Notes: generated by a model not told the origin, from the letters alone. A stretch of DNA of 64,000 nt from Paraglaciecola mesophila KMM 241 (GCF_000315015.1 NZ_BAEP01000032.1:1-64000), one strand, 5' to 3'. Shown: positions 36,142-47,600, counted from the first letter of the stretch. Made by a program: numbers and translations.

Positions 36142-37493
36142 TGTTAGGCTTTTTATGGAGTTTAGCGTCGTTCGTTATTGCGCTGGGTATTTTAGTGGCT
36201 GTGCACGAATGGGGGCACTTTTGGGTTGCTAGGCGCTGCGGAGTCAAAGTCGAGCGTTTTTCCGTCGGCTTCGGTAAAGCTCTTTGGCGTCGCACGGATA
36301 AGCTAGGCACTGAATACGTTATAGCTGCCATACCTTTGGGTGGTTACGTTAAAATGCTCGACGAACGAGTAGACGACGTAGCAGAAGAAGATTTACCTCA
36401 TGCCTTTAATCGTCAGCACGTACTCAAACGGATTGCTATTATCGCTGCTGGCCCGTTAACCAACTTTATTTTCGCCATATTTGCCTTATTCGTGATGTAC
36501 CTTATTGGCGTTCAAACTATTAAGCCGATGCTCGGTGAAATAAAGCCAGACAGTATCGCCAGTCAAGCTGGGTTGATGGAAGGCTCTATTATCAAGCGAG
36601 TAGGAGAGCGAGGCACCATCGATTGGCAAGCGGTGAATCTAGAGCTGATTTCATATATTGGCAATGATACTCTGCCGCTCACTATTGCGTTGCCAAATAG
36701 CCCTGTTGAACAAACTAAAGTGTTGAATTTGAGCACTTGGCAATTTGATCCGGACAAAGACTCCGCAATTGAGAGTTTAGGTTTGTCTGTGTATCGACCA
36801 GAAGTCTTGAGTATCGTTGGTTTGGTGGCTGAAAACTCTGCTGCTGAGCAACTTGGTTTGAAGGTTGGAGATAAAATTCAGCAGGTAGATGGAACTACCA
36901 TGGCAAATTGGGAACAAATAGTCAGTTATGTTGCGAAGCGTCCCAATGCTGACGTTGTCATTGAGGTGTTAAGAGACGAGCGTGTTGTTAGGTTGAGCGG
37001 CATGTTAGGCTCGCGCCACGATGGTGAAGATGAGATTGGTTACTTGGGTGTCAGCCCAACGTTAGCACCATGGCCGAAAGGGGTTTTATTCACTCACCAA
37101 TACGGTCTGATTGACGCTGTTGTTCAGGCGAGCGACAAAACATGGCGTCTGATGACCCTTAGCGTCGAAATGCTAGGAAAGTTAATTACAGGTGATGTGT
37201 CGGTTAAAAACCTCAGTGGACCGATTTCCATTGCCCAGGGTGCTGGGATGAGTGCGAGCTCAGGAATAGTGTATTTTCTGAGCTTTTTAGCGTTAATTAG
37301 CGTCAATTTGGGAATTATTAACCTTTTACCCATTCCGGTGCTTGATGGTGGACACTTACTCTATTACTTTATAGAGCTTTTACGTGGTCGACCCGTTCCG
37401 GACTCTGTACAAGAGATTGGTTTTAAAATAGGTGGCTTATTATTACTCCTGTTTATGAGTATCGCCATCATTAACGACATTACGCGTTTATAA
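36141..37493 (+). CDS. rseP: Site-2 protease RseP
   Basis: A 450-residue intramembrane zinc protease that cuts RseA to release sigma-E, and clears signal peptides. The zinc motif HEWGH is at 22-26, two periplasmic PDZ domains lie at about 125-200 and 205-300, and the second zinc-ligand motif PIPVLDGG lies near residue 402. Four membrane segments. Translationally coupled to dxr and directly before bamA, linking envelope stress control with outer-membrane assembly. Confidence 0.97.
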   Translation: MLGFLWSLASFVIALGILVAVHEWGHFWVARRCGVKVERFSVGFGKALWRRTDKLGTEYVIAAIPLGGYVKMLDERVDDVAEEDLPHAFNRQHVLKRIAIIAAGPLTNFIFAIFALFVMYLIGVQTIKPMLGEIKPDSIASQAGLMEGSIIKRVGERGTIDWQAVNLELISYIGNDTLPLTIALPNSPVEQTKVLNLSTWQFDPDKDSAIESLGLSVYRPEVLSIVGLVAENSAAEQLGLKVGDKIQQVDGTTMANWEQIVSYVAKRPNADVVIEVLRDERVVRLSGMLGSRHDGEDEIGYLGVSPTLAPWPKGVLFTHQYGLIDAVVQASDKTWRLMTLSVEMLGKLITGDVSVKNLSGPISIAQGAGMSASSGIVYFLSFLALISVNLGIINLLPIPVLDGGHLLYYFIELLRGRPVPDSVQEIGFKIGGLLLLLFMSIAIINDITRL

Positions 37494-37554
37494 TTTTTAT
37501 CGGCCAAATTGGTCAAAGCACAAACATATGTGCGCTTAGGAAGAATGGTAATAA

Positions 37555-40029
37555 ATGAAGTTTAAACAGTTAGTTGCTGCAGGATTGATGTTATCCGTTG
37601 CCAATATGGCAAAGTCGGCCCAAGAAAGTGAATTTGTCGTTTCTGATATTAAAGTCGAAGGTCTGCAACGTGTAGCCCTTGGTGCGGCATTGACCTACTT
37701 GCCGGTTAAAGTCGGTGATGAAATGAATAGCTTCCGAATAGCACAGGCTATTCGCTCATTGTATGCATCAACGCATTTCGAGAGCATTGAAGTGCTGCGT
37801 GACGGCGATGTACTGGTGGTTAAGGTGAAAGAACGCCCCACTATCAGTAATATTATTCTTGAAGGCAATGACGACATCAAAGACGAGCAGCTACAAGAAA
37901 GTTTAGACGGCAGCAATATTCGTTTAGGTGAGCCACTGGATAAAACCGTGCTGACCTCTATCGAAAATGGCTTAAAAGACTTCTATTACAGTATTGGTAA
38001 ATATAACGCCGATGTAAGCGCGATCATTACGCCTTTGCCACGTAATCGTGTTGACCTAAAGTTGCTTTTCGAAGAGGGCGATGCGGCCAAAATTGAGCAG
38101 ATCAACATTGTTGGTAACACCATTTTTGATGACGCTACTTTGTTCGAGCAAATGGAATTGAAATTCGATGCCCCATGGTGGGACTTCCTATCCGAAACCC
38201 GTTATCAGAAACAAACTCTAACAGGCGATATGGAAACGGTCACAAGTTATTACAAAGATCGTGGCTATCTGAAGTTCGATATTGAATCGACGCAAGTTTC
38301 CATGACACCCGAGAAAGCAGGTATATACGTCACCTTAAATATTGAAGAAGGCGAGCAGTATAAAGTCTCTGAAGTGGAATTGGTCGGTGAGTTATTAGGT
38401 CATGAAGATTACTTAAAGCTTGTATTGCCTATCACGCCTGGTGAGTTATATAACCAGGCTGAGGTAACGTACACAGAAGAATTTATCAGTAAGTATTTTG
38501 GTCGATTTGGTTACGCTTATCCAACAGTTACAACCATTCCTGATATTAATGAAGAAGATAAAACGGTTAAGTTGACCTTATCTGTGGACCCTGGCAAACG
38601 TATTTATGTTCGTCGTATTAACTTTGAAGGCAACATTGGCACTGCCGATGAAGTGTTACGTCAGTCAGTGACGCAGATGGAAGGTGCATGGCTATCAAAT
38701 GCAACGCTTGAATCTTCCAAAAACGCACTTTCTCGTTTGACTTACATGGAAACAGTTGATTTTGAAACTGTTCGCCTGCCTGGCGAAGACGATAAAGTTG
38801 ACGTTAACTTCAGCGTAAAAGAGCAAGCTTCTGGTTCATTCAATGCGGGTATCGGTTACGGTGATAGAACCAAGCTGAGCTTACAAGCGGGTATCCAACA
38901 AGATAACTTCTTAGGTACAGGTAAACGTATCGCATTGAACCTGAGTACAACGTCATATCAAAAAAGTGCTCAGATTTCTTATACAGACCCGTATTTCACC
39001 ATAGACGGCATCAGCTTAGGTGGCTCAGTAGGCTATAGCGAGTTTGATGGCGAAAGCGCTGGTTTTATTCAGTATAACTCTAAGCAATATTCTGTCGGGG
39101 CAAACGTCGGTTATCCTATTGATGAGTTCAACCGCATTAACTTTGGTTTGACATACAGTAATGTTGAGTTGTTCCAAAGTACTTCTTACGAGCAGACGAC
39201 CCGCTTTTATAATCAATTTGTGGATGAAAGTAACCCAGACGACTCTATTAAATACGATAGCTTCTTAGCGTCAGTCGCTTGGATCCGCTCTACGTTAAAC
39301 CGTGGTGTTTTCCCAACTGCTGGTTCATCGCAACGTGCATCGTTCAGTATCACCACGCCGAATTCTGACGTTAACTACTTTAAAACCGAAGTGGATACCA
39401 AGTTTTATTTCCCATTGTCTCGTAATCAACGTTGGTCATTCTTGGCTCGCTTGAAGTTAGGTTATGGTAACGGTTATGGCACCGCCTATGGCGTAGACCA
39501 AATATTACCATTTAACCAAAACTTCGGTGCCGGTGGTAATGATTCACTGCGCGGTTTTGAAAACAACACAGTTGGCCCACGTGGTGTGCAGCTTACCCCT
39601 TCAGTCATCCGTGATATCGACGGCAATATTATCTACGGCAGCCCAGTTAACGACACTGTGACTATTTCGTCTCGTTCACTTGGCGGTAACGCCATGATCC
39701 TAGGTGGTGTCGAGTTAATCGTGCCTACTCCGTTTGTGGAAGCTGACTTCGATAATTCGGTACGGACTAGCTTGTTTGTGGACGTAGGTAACGTTTGGGA
39801 TACTGAGTTTAGGTATGACCGCTATAAAGATTTAACGCTTAATCAACAGTTTAACAACGATCCATTAGAAGATTACAGTGATTACAAGTTGTATAGAGCT
39901 TCTGGTGGTCTTTCTGTACAATGGTTGTCGCCTATGGGACCTATGGTATTCAGCTTCTCTAAAGCGATTGAATCAAGAGAAGGGGATGACACGAAGTTTT
40001 TCTCTTTTAACATTGGTCAAACATTCTAA
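37555..40029 (+). CDS. bamA: Outer membrane protein assembly factor BamA
   Basis: An 824-residue Omp85 protein. A signal peptide (about 1-22, ending AKSA) is followed by five POTRA domains (about 25-425) and a 16-strand barrel ending in the C-terminal Phe-type signature (FSFNIGQTF). The GGNDSLRGFENNTVGPRG stretch includes the conserved RGF motif of barrel loop 6. Essential for inserting outer-membrane proteins. The ATG at 37555 follows AGGAAGAATGGTAATA. Confidence 0.98.
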   Translation: MKFKQLVAAGLMLSVANMAKSAQESEFVVSDIKVEGLQRVALGAALTYLPVKVGDEMNSFRIAQAIRSLYASTHFESIEVLRDGDVLVVKVKERPTISNIILEGNDDIKDEQLQESLDGSNIRLGEPLDKTVLTSIENGLKDFYYSIGKYNADVSAIITPLPRNRVDLKLLFEEGDAAKIEQINIVGNTIFDDATLFEQMELKFDAPWWDFLSETRYQKQTLTGDMETVTSYYKDRGYLKFDIESTQVSMTPEKAGIYVTLNIEEGEQYKVSEVELVGELLGHEDYLKLVLPITPGELYNQAEVTYTEEFISKYFGRFGYAYPTVTTIPDINEEDKTVKLTLSVDPGKRIYVRRINFEGNIGTADEVLRQSVTQMEGAWLSNATLESSKNALSRLTYMETVDFETVRLPGEDDKVDVNFSVKEQASGSFNAGIGYGDRTKLSLQAGIQQDNFLGTGKRIALNLSTTSYQKSAQISYTDPYFTIDGISLGGSVGYSEFDGESAGFIQYNSKQYSVGANVGYPIDEFNRINFGLTYSNVELFQSTSYEQTTRFYNQFVDESNPDDSIKYDSFLASVAWIRSTLNRGVFPTAGSSQRASFSITTPNSDVNYFKTEVDTKFYFPLSRNQRWSFLARLKLGYGNGYGTAYGVDQILPFNQNFGAGGNDSLRGFENNTVGPRGVQLTPSVIRDIDGNIIYGSPVNDTVTISSRSLGGNAMILGGVELIVPTPFVEADFDNSVRTSLFVDVGNVWDTEFRYDRYKDLTLNQQFNNDPLEDYSDYKLYRASGGLSVQWLSPMGPMVFSFSKAIESREGDDTKFFSFNIGQTF

Positions 40030-40083
40030 ATCCAGTATTGTTTAGTGCTGAGAAAAATAACGATTAAAAATCAGGAGTATCTT

Positions 40084-40599
40084 TTGAAAACATTTACTAA
40101 AAGTCTTGTAGCAGGGGCATTAATTGGCGCAGCAGCATTCAGTAATGCAGCATTGGCAGAGCAAAAAATCGGTGCGGTTAACGTACAAGGTATTTTCCAA
40201 TCTATGCCTCAAGCAGCCACAATTCAACAAGACTTAGCGGCAGAATTTAAAGACAAAACTGAAGAAGTTAGCCGCTTGGAAAAAGACATAAAGTATTACA
40301 TTGAGAAGAATCAACGTGATGCAGCGACTATGAGCGGCAAAGAAAAAACTGAACTTGAAGGCAAAATTAATGCCCTTCGTGAAGAATATGCAGCCAAAGC
40401 ACAGCCGCTTCAACAAGAAGTTCAAGGTCGTTTGAAAGAAGAGCAAAATAAATTGCTTGGTTTCATCAAACAGTCAATTGACGTTGTTGCAGCTAAAGAA
40501 AAATATGACGTTATATTAAACGCCAATGCAGTTGCTTTTATTAATCCAGAAGATGATATCTCTAAGAAAGTATTAGAGCAGGTTAGCAAAGTAAAATAA
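40084..40599 (+). CDS. skp: Periplasmic chaperone Skp/OmpH
   Basis: A 171-residue periplasmic chaperone holding unfolded outer-membrane proteins for BamA. A signal peptide with cleavage after NAALA (25 residues) precedes a helical, Lys/Glu-rich body with the usual two-helix tentacle. The start must be TTG at 40084: an AGGAG site lies just upstream, and the in-frame ATG at 40045 would precede the signal peptide by 13 polar residues. It lies 54 bp after bamA. Confidence 0.95.
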   Translation: MKTFTKSLVAGALIGAAAFSNAALAEQKIGAVNVQGIFQSMPQAATIQQDLAAEFKDKTEEVSRLEKDIKYYIEKNQRDAATMSGKEKTELEGKINALREEYAAKAQPLQQEVQGRLKEEQNKLLGFIKQSIDVVAAKEKYDVILNANAVAFINPEDDISKKVLEQVSKVK

Positions 40600-40641
40600 G
40601 TCCAGTAGGACGCACGTTACAATCGATAATAAGGTCTGACT

Positions 40642-41676
40642 TTGAATCAAACAGTTAGCTTACAGCAATTAGCTGATAAAATTGGAGCCACGCTACATCT
40701 TGCTGATGGCGACAGTGGTGATACGCAAATCCATTCACTGTCTACATTGGCGTCAGCGGGCAATGGTCAGATTTCATTTTTGTCGAATAGTCGGTATCGT
40801 AGCCAGCTTGAAAAAACGGCCGCTCAGGCCGTTATTTTAAAATCCGAAGATTTATCGCATTGTCAGTGCTCAGCATTAGTGATGGACAATCCCTATGTTG
40901 GGTTTGCACTCGCAGCACAATTACTTGACTCTACTCCTCGTTCGGCCGACGGCATTTCACCTTTAGCGGTGATAGCTGATGATGTTGAATTGGGTGATAA
41001 CGTTAGTATTGGCGCGCATGCCGTTATTGAATCGGGTGTTAAGCTAGCAGATCACGTACAAATTGGCCCCGGCTGCTTTATTGGTAAAGGCGTAAGTGTT
41101 GGTGCCAATACTAAGTTGTGGGCAAATGTCACTCTGTATCATCGCGTAGTACTAGGGCAAGACTGTTTAATACAATCTGCCACTGTGATTGGTGCTGATG
41201 GTTTTGGTTATGCAAATGACAAAGGCCGTTGGGTTAAAATACCTCAGTTAGGCACGGTTATCCTAGGTGATCGTGTTGAAGTGGGTGCCAGTAGTACTAT
41301 TGATCGTGGTGCGCTTGATGACACCATTATTGGTAATGGTGTAATTATCGATAATCAGTGTCAAGTTGCACACAATGTGATTATTGGTGAGAACACTGCT
41401 ATCGCTGGATGCACAGTTGTCGCCGGAAGTGTTACTATTGGCCGCAATTGTACAATTGGTGGCATGGTGGCAATTAACGGACATATGGAAATTTGTGATA
41501 ACGTTTATATTACGGGGATGAGTATGGTGACAAAAGCCATAGACAAACCTGGCGTTTACTCTTCCGGAATGCCCGCTATTGAAAACCGAGAGTGGCGAAA
41601 AAATGCAGTGGCGTTGCGTAACCTTAGCACCCTCAATCAGCGTGTCAAAACACTCGAAAAATCGCATTTAAAATAA
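40642..41676 (+). CDS. lpxD: UDP-3-O-(3-hydroxyacyl)glucosamine N-acyltransferase
   Basis: A 344-residue lipid A enzyme adding the second acyl chain. An N-terminal uridine-binding domain (about 1-100) precedes a left-handed beta-helix of hexapeptide repeats (about 105-300), with the catalytic His in the QVAHNVIIGE region, and a C-terminal helical part. The start is TTG at 40642 after AAGGTCTGACT. Its stop codon lies in the left arm of a hairpin. Confidence 0.97.
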   Translation: MNQTVSLQQLADKIGATLHLADGDSGDTQIHSLSTLASAGNGQISFLSNSRYRSQLEKTAAQAVILKSEDLSHCQCSALVMDNPYVGFALAAQLLDSTPRSADGISPLAVIADDVELGDNVSIGAHAVIESGVKLADHVQIGPGCFIGKGVSVGANTKLWANVTLYHRVVLGQDCLIQSATVIGADGFGYANDKGRWVKIPQLGTVILGDRVEVGASSTIDRGALDDTIIGNGVIIDNQCQVAHNVIIGENTAIAGCTVVAGSVTIGRNCTIGGMVAINGHMEICDNVYITGMSMVTKAIDKPGVYSSGMPAIENREWRKNAVALRNLSTLNQRVKTLEKSHLK

Positions 41677-41700
41677 GTCACCTCGCCAATTGGTGACTTA
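41674..41700 (+). other. Hairpin spanning the lpxD stop codon
   Basis: TAAGTCACC (41674-41682) pairs with GGTGACTTA (41692-41700). The left arm begins with the lpxD TAA. No T-run follows, so it is unlikely to be a terminator; it sits just ahead of the fabZ ribosome site (GAGGAG at 41704-41709) and could affect its translation or mRNA processing. Confidence 0.7.
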
Positions 41701-41717
41701 ATTGAGGAGATAACCTG

Positions 41718-42164
41718 TTGGTTAATAATATCAATCAGCTTGGAATCGAAGAGATTCTTGAGCTTTTACCCCACCGTTACCCATTTTTATTACTTGATCG
41801 TGTTACGGACTATACCTTAGGTGAATCGATCACAGCCTATAAAAACATTACCTTCAATGAGCCGTGCTTCACTGGCCATTTTCCGGGTAAGCCTATTTTC
41901 CCTGGGGTACTCATCTTAGAAGCATTAGCACAAGCTGCAGGCGTGTTAGGCTTTAAAACTGCAGGCAATAGTGACGATTTATATTTGTATGCAGGGATAG
42001 ATAAAGCGCGCTTTAAACATCCCGTCGTGCCTGGTGATCGTTTAGATATGGACGTGCGTCTTATAAAAGAGCGTCGCGGTATCTGGAAATTCCACGGTGT
42101 TGGCAGCGTAGATGGCAAAGCCGTTTGTGAAGCCGAATTCATGTGTGCAATGCGGAAACTATAA
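41718..42164 (+). CDS. fabZ: 3-hydroxyacyl-ACP dehydratase FabZ
   Basis: A 148-residue hot-dog-fold dehydratase of fatty acid synthesis, competing with LpxA for hydroxyacyl-ACP. The catalytic His lies in [14 protein letters not shown] and the Glu in [15 protein letters not shown]. The start is TTG at 41718 with GAGGAG nine bases upstream; no in-frame ATG fits. The stop is followed after one base by the lpxA GTG. Confidence 0.97.
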
Positions 42165-42165
42165 C

Positions 42166-42936
42166 GTGATACATTCTACAGCTATCATTCATCCTTCGGC
42201 GATTATCGCCGATGATGTGAAAATTGGTCCTTATTGTCTTATCGGCGCTAATGTTGAAATTGGCTCAGGCACCGTACTTGAATCTCATGTAGTCGTAAAA
42301 GGCCACACTAAGATTGGCAAAAACAACCGATTCTTTCAGTTCGGTTCCATTGGTGAAGACTGCCAAGACAAAAAATATGCTGGCGAAGATACCTATTTGA
42401 ACATTGGCGATAATAACGTTTTTCGCGAATCAGTCACTGTCCATCGTGGCACAGCTCAAGATAAAGCGTTGACTCAAATTGGCTCACATAATTTGTTTAT
42501 GGCTTACGCCCATGTTGCCCATGATTGCGTTATCGGCGATAACAGCATTTTGGCGAATAATGCGACGTTAGCAGGCCACGTGCACATTGGCGATCACGTT
42601 ATTTTAGGCGGTATGACAGCCTTTCATCAGTTCTGCCATATTGGCTCACATAGCTTTGTAGCAGGCGGAGCAATCGTGCTGCGTGACGTACCTCCCTATG
42701 TCATGATAGGCGGTGATAAAAGCACGCCACATGGTATCAATAGTGAAGGCTTGAAACGTCGCGGTTTTGATAAAGACGTCATTATGCAATTACGCCGTGC
42801 CTACAAGGTGCTATACCGTAATGGTCATCGAGCAGACGAAGCGGTTGAGTTGTTGAATGAAATGGCGCAAAGCACGCCCGAGGTTAAGATCATGGCTGAT
42901 TTTGTGGCGACCTCTTCACGAGGTATTGTGCGCTAA
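42166..42936 (+). CDS. lpxA: UDP-N-acetylglucosamine O-acyltransferase
   Basis: A 256-residue enzyme for the first step of lipid A synthesis. Hexapeptide repeats run from residue 3 to about 185; the catalytic His lies in MAYAHVAHDCVIGD, and NNATLAGHVHIGD follows. The start is GTG at 42166, one base after the fabZ stop, giving the usual family start; the upstream ATG at 42112 lies inside fabZ. lpxB begins 3 bp after it. Confidence 0.97.
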   Translation: MIHSTAIIHPSAIIADDVKIGPYCLIGANVEIGSGTVLESHVVVKGHTKIGKNNRFFQFGSIGEDCQDKKYAGEDTYLNIGDNNVFRESVTVHRGTAQDKALTQIGSHNLFMAYAHVAHDCVIGDNSILANNATLAGHVHIGDHVILGGMTAFHQFCHIGSHSFVAGGAIVLRDVPPYVMIGGDKSTPHGINSEGLKRRGFDKDVIMQLRRAYKVLYRNGHRADEAVELLNEMAQSTPEVKIMADFVATSSRGIVR

Positions 42937-42939
42937 GTC

Positions 42940-44106
42940 ATGAGCGAAAAAGCCATTAGAGTAGGAATAGTTGCCGGTGAAACATCCGGCGATATACTAG
43001 CCGCCGGATTAATCAGCAGTATTAAGCAGCAATATCCCAATGCCATTTTTGAAGGGATAGCCGGCCCACGCATGCAAGCGCAAGGATGTACAACGATATT
43101 CGACATGGAAGAATTATCTGTGATGGGACTCGTTGAAGTGTTATCGCGTATTCGAAGATTGTTGTTCGTTCGCAAAAGTTTATATCAACATTTTATCGCC
43201 AATCCCCCAGATATTTTTATCGGCGTTGATGCCCCAGATTTCAACTTACGTTTAGAGTTACCTCTTAAAAAAGCGGGTATTAAAACTGTGCATTACGTCA
43301 GCCCTACAGTTTGGGCTTGGCGCGAGAAGCGCGTGTTCAATATCGCTAAAGCAACCGATCTGGTTTTGAGTTTGTTTCCGTTTGAGAAGCAGGTCTACGA
43401 TAAGCATAATATCCCATGCCAATTTGTGGGCCATACCATGGCCGATGGCATCCCCTTAGTGCCTGATAAAGGCGCTGCACGTAGAGCATTAAAAGTACAC
43501 CCAGACGAGCGAGTATTAGCCTTGTTGCCTGGTAGTCGCCACAGTGAAGTGAGCTTGCTGCTCGATATTTTTATGCAAAGCGCAGAGCTGTTGTCCAAAG
43601 ACGTAAGCGATTTATGTGTACTCATCCCAGTGGTAAACAAAGAGCGCAAACGTCAAGTCGAAGACTATATGCGAGAGCATTTGGTTGACGTAAATTATCG
43701 AGTGGTTATCGGCCATGCTCGTGAAGTGATGACCGCTTCTGACGCTGTATTGCTAGCGTCGGGTACAGCGACGCTAGAGGCCATGCTATGCAAACGCCCT
43801 ATGGTGGTGGCATATCGTATGAGCTGGCTGACCCACCAAATGATGAAGCGCTTATATATTGCTAAATATTTTGCATTACCGAATATTTTAGCGGATGAAG
43901 AGTTAGTCCCCGAATTATTGCAAGAAGACGTTAACCCTCAGAATATTGCTAGCAAATTATTGCACTACTTTAACCAGAATGAAGGTGAGAAAGCAGCGTT
44001 AGTCGCCCGCTTTACTGAACTTCATGGGTTACTCAAGCAAGATGCAGACGCACAAGCAGCCAAAGCGGTGTTATCGCTGATAGCACCCAATCAAGAGAGC
44101 AAGTAA
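42940..44106 (+). CDS. lpxB: Lipid A disaccharide synthase
   Basis: A 388-residue GT19 glycosyltransferase joining UDP-diacylglucosamine and lipid X. Blocks: [42 protein letters not shown] and [10 protein letters not shown]. Located between lpxA and rnhB; its TAA overlaps the rnhB ATG. Confidence 0.98.
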   Translation: MSEKAIRVGIVAGETSGDILAAGLISSIKQQYPNAIFEGIAGPRMQAQGCTTIFDMEELSVMGLVEVLSRIRRLLFVRKSLYQHFIANPPDIFIGVDAPDFNLRLELPLKKAGIKTVHYVSPTVWAWREKRVFNIAKATDLVLSLFPFEKQVYDKHNIPCQFVGHTMADGIPLVPDKGAARRALKVHPDERVLALLPGSRHSEVSLLLDIFMQSAELLSKDVSDLCVLIPVVNKERKRQVEDYMREHLVDVNYRVVIGHAREVMTASDAVLLASGTATLEAMLCKRPMVVAYRMSWLTHQMMKRLYIAKYFALPNILADEELVPELLQEDVNPQNIASKLLHYFNQNEGEKAALVARFTELHGLLKQDADAQAAKAVLSLIAPNQESK

Positions 44107-44699
44107 TGACCCAGTTAATTGCAGGTGTCGATGAAGTTGGACGCGGCCCCTTGGTGGGCGATGTGGTAACCGCCGCTGTTATCCTTGATCCTGCTAAGCC
44201 AATTGACGGGTTAGCAGATTCAAAAAAAATATCAGAGAAAAAGCGCCTCGCCCTGTTTGATATCATTATGCAAAACGCGTTAGCGGTCAGTGTGGGAAGA
44301 GCGTCACCGCAAGAGATTGACGAGTTAAATATCCTGCATGCCACCATGCTGGCTATGAAGCGAGCAGTACAAGGGCTAGCAACTCAGCCCACGTTTGTGC
44401 GCGTAGACGGCAATCGATGTCCTCATTGGGATTATGCCAGTGAAGCTGTGGTAAAAGGTGATAGCCTGTTTGCTGAAATTTCAGCGGCTTCGATTATTGC
44501 TAAAGTGACCAGAGATGCAGAAATGAGCGAGTTACATAATGCTCACCCTGAGTACGGTTTCGCTCAGCATAAGGGTTACCCCACAAAAGCGCACCTAGAA
44601 AAACTGGCTGAATTTGGCCCTTTATCTCAGTACCGAATGAGCTTCAAACCCGTGCAATTATCGTTAATACAGCGTGGCGGGCAGTTGGCAGGAAACTAA
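44106..44699 (+). CDS. rnhB: Ribonuclease HII
   Basis: A 197-residue type 2 RNase H that removes ribonucleotides from DNA. The active-site [16 protein letters not shown] stretch (Asp, Glu) is at the N-terminus; the [18 protein letters not shown] block follows. Coupled to lpxB by a TAATG overlap. The dnaE ATG follows the stop with no gap. Confidence 0.98.
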   Translation: MTQLIAGVDEVGRGPLVGDVVTAAVILDPAKPIDGLADSKKISEKKRLALFDIIMQNALAVSVGRASPQEIDELNILHATMLAMKRAVQGLATQPTFVRVDGNRCPHWDYASEAVVKGDSLFAEISAASIIAKVTRDAEMSELHNAHPEYGFAQHKGYPTKAHLEKLAEFGPLSQYRMSFKPVQLSLIQRGGQLAGN

Positions 44700-47600
44700 A
44701 TGTCTGATTGTAAATTTGTACACTTGAGAGTCCACAGCGACTATTCAATGCTAGACGGTTTGAATAAAGTAAAACCGCTTATTGCCCATGTAAAATCACT
44801 CAATATGCCTGCGGTTGCGTTAACCGATCAGATGAACATGTGCGGCTTGGTTAAATTTTATGAGCAGGCCCATTCAAACGGCATTAAACCCATTATTGGA
44901 ACGGACTTCTGGGTGCAGTCAGATGCCCTAGAAGATCATGTCTTTCGCTTGACGTTGTTGGCCGCTAATAACAAGGGCTACAAAAATATCACCTTGCTCA
45001 TCTCTAAAGCGTATCTGCGCGGCAGTGTGCAAGACAAAGCCGTTATAGATCAAGAGTGGTTGGTTGAGCACAGTGAAGGGGTAATTATCCTCTCTGGTGG
45101 CCGCATGGGCGACTTAGGCGTTTATTTAACCAAAGGTAATGTAGGCTTAGCTGAAAAGGCTACCACCTTTTACCAGCAGCATTTTCCTGATCGTTTTTAT
45201 TTAGAATTAACACGCACAGGGCGCTTAGGCGAAGAAGACTATATCCACCGAGCGGTGGAGTGGGCAGGGCAACACGACTTGCCCGTAGTGGCGACAAACG
45301 AAGTGTGCTTTATCTCACCTGATAACTTTGAAGCGCACGAAATCCGCGTGGCCATTCACGATGGTTACACACTGAACGATCCACGTCGTCCTAAGTTGTA
45401 CAGTGAACAACAATACATGCGCACCAGCGAGGAAATGTGTGATCTATTTGCCGATATTCCCCAAGCGATTGAGAACACAGTTGAGATCGCCAAGCGTTGT
45501 AATGTATCAGTACTATTAGGTACTTATTTTCTACCAGATTTCCCTACCGGCGATATGTCTATCGCGGACTTTTTAGTGAAGGTATCTGAAGAGGGCTTAG
45601 AAAAACGCTTAGCGTTTCTTTTCCCTGATGAGGAAGAACGCCTTGCCAAACGCCCAGAATACGATGAACGATTAAAAATAGAGTTGGTGGTCATCAACCA
45701 AATGGGATTCCCCGGTTATTTCTTGATCGTAATGGAATTTATCCAGTGGAGTAAAGATAACGGTATCCCAGTGGGCCCAGGACGAGGGTCAGGTGCTGGT
45801 TCACTGGTAGCTTATGCGCTGGGGATCACGGATTTGGATCCGCTGGAATTTGATTTGCTGTTCGAGCGATTCTTGAACCCTGAACGGGTTTCCATGCCGG
45901 ATTTCGACGTCGATTTCTGTATGGACAGACGAGACGAAGTGATTGATCACGTTGCTGAAATGTACGGCCGTGATGCGGTATCGCAAATTATCACATTTGG
46001 TACCATGGCCGCGAAGGCTGTTGTGCGCGATGTGGGGCGAGTTTTGGGTCACCCTTACGGCTTCGTTGATCGTATTTCGAAGCTTATTCCACCTACGCCG
46101 GGTATGACGTTAACCAAAGCATTTGAAGAAGAGCCGCGATTACCGGAGCTTTACGCCTACGATGAAGAAGTCAAAGATCTCATCGATATGGCGCGAATTC
46201 TTGAAGGGGTAACTCGTAACGCGGGTAAACACGCCGGTGGTGTGGTTATCGCCCCGGACAAAATTACCGATTTCGCACCCTTATATTGTGATGACGAGGG
46301 GAAAAACCCCGTCACGCAATTTGATAAAAACGACGTTGAAACGGCAGGTCTGGTTAAGTTCGATTTCTTGGGCTTGCGTACACTGACCATTATTCAGTGG
46401 GCCATCGATATGATCTCCGCCGGTAAAGGTGTCGATATAGATATCTTGGCCATTCCGATGGATGACAAGAAATCCTTTAAACTATTACAGCGCTCAGAAA
46501 CCACAGCCGTTTTCCAGCTTGAATCCCGCGGTATGAAGGATTTGATCAAACGACTTCGACCAGATAGCTTTGAAGATATTATCGCGTTGGTGGCTCTATT
46601 TAGACCGGGTCCTTTGCAATCAGGCATGGTGGACAACTTTATCGACCGTAAACATGGTCGAGAAGCGATTTCATACCCAGATGCCACATACCAACATGAG
46701 TGCCTGAAAGAAATCCTAGAGCCGACGTACGGCATTATCTTGTATCAAGAACAAGTTATGCAAATTGCTCAGGAAATGTCTGGGTATAGCTTAGGTGGGG
46801 CAGATTTACTTCGCCGCGCAATGGGTAAGAAAAAGCCCGAAGAAATGGCCAAGCAGCGAGAATCATTTGAGACCGGTGCCAAAAACAATAACATTGACCC
46901 TGAGTTGGCGATCAAAATTTTCGATCTGGTAGAAAAGTTCGCTGGTTATGGATTTAACAAATCTCACTCTGCTGCTTATGCACTGGTCTCTTATCAAACC
47001 CTTTGGTTAAAAACCCATTATCCTGCTGAATTTATGGCGGCGGTAATGTCCGCTGATATGGATAACACAGATAAAATCGTGACCTTAGTCGACGAATGTC
47101 AGCGGATGGGAATCACCTTATTGCCACCAGATGTCAATGCAGGTAGTTACAAATTTACCGTTGATAGTGAAGGGCGAATTGTTTATGGCATCGGGGCAAT
47201 CAAGGGCGTAGGCGAAGGACCAATTGCAGCGATCATTGAAGCGCGAGAAAACCACGAAAAATTCACAGATTTATTCGATTTCTGTGCAAAAGTGGATACT
47301 AAGCGGATCAATAAGCGCGTGCTTGAAAAACTCGTTTACGCTGGCGCACTGGACAACCTTGGGCCGCATCGAGCGTCTATTATGGCCACCTTACCGGAAG
47401 CAATATCTGCGGCAGATCAACACGCTAAAGCCGAAGCCCACGGGCAAAGTGATATGTTTGGCCTGCTAACCACTGAGCCTGAGCAAGTAGAGCAAGCGTT
47501 TGCTAAAGTGCCTCCTTGGTCTGAGAAAGTCTGGTTAGACGGCGAAAAGGTCACATTAGGGCTTTACCTAACGGGACACCCAATTAACCAATATGCCCAA

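Noticed and set aside
41263-41667. 134-codon minus-strand frame inside lpxD
   Set aside because: A mirror of the hexapeptide repeat codons (Asn/Thr/Ile-rich), with no independent support.
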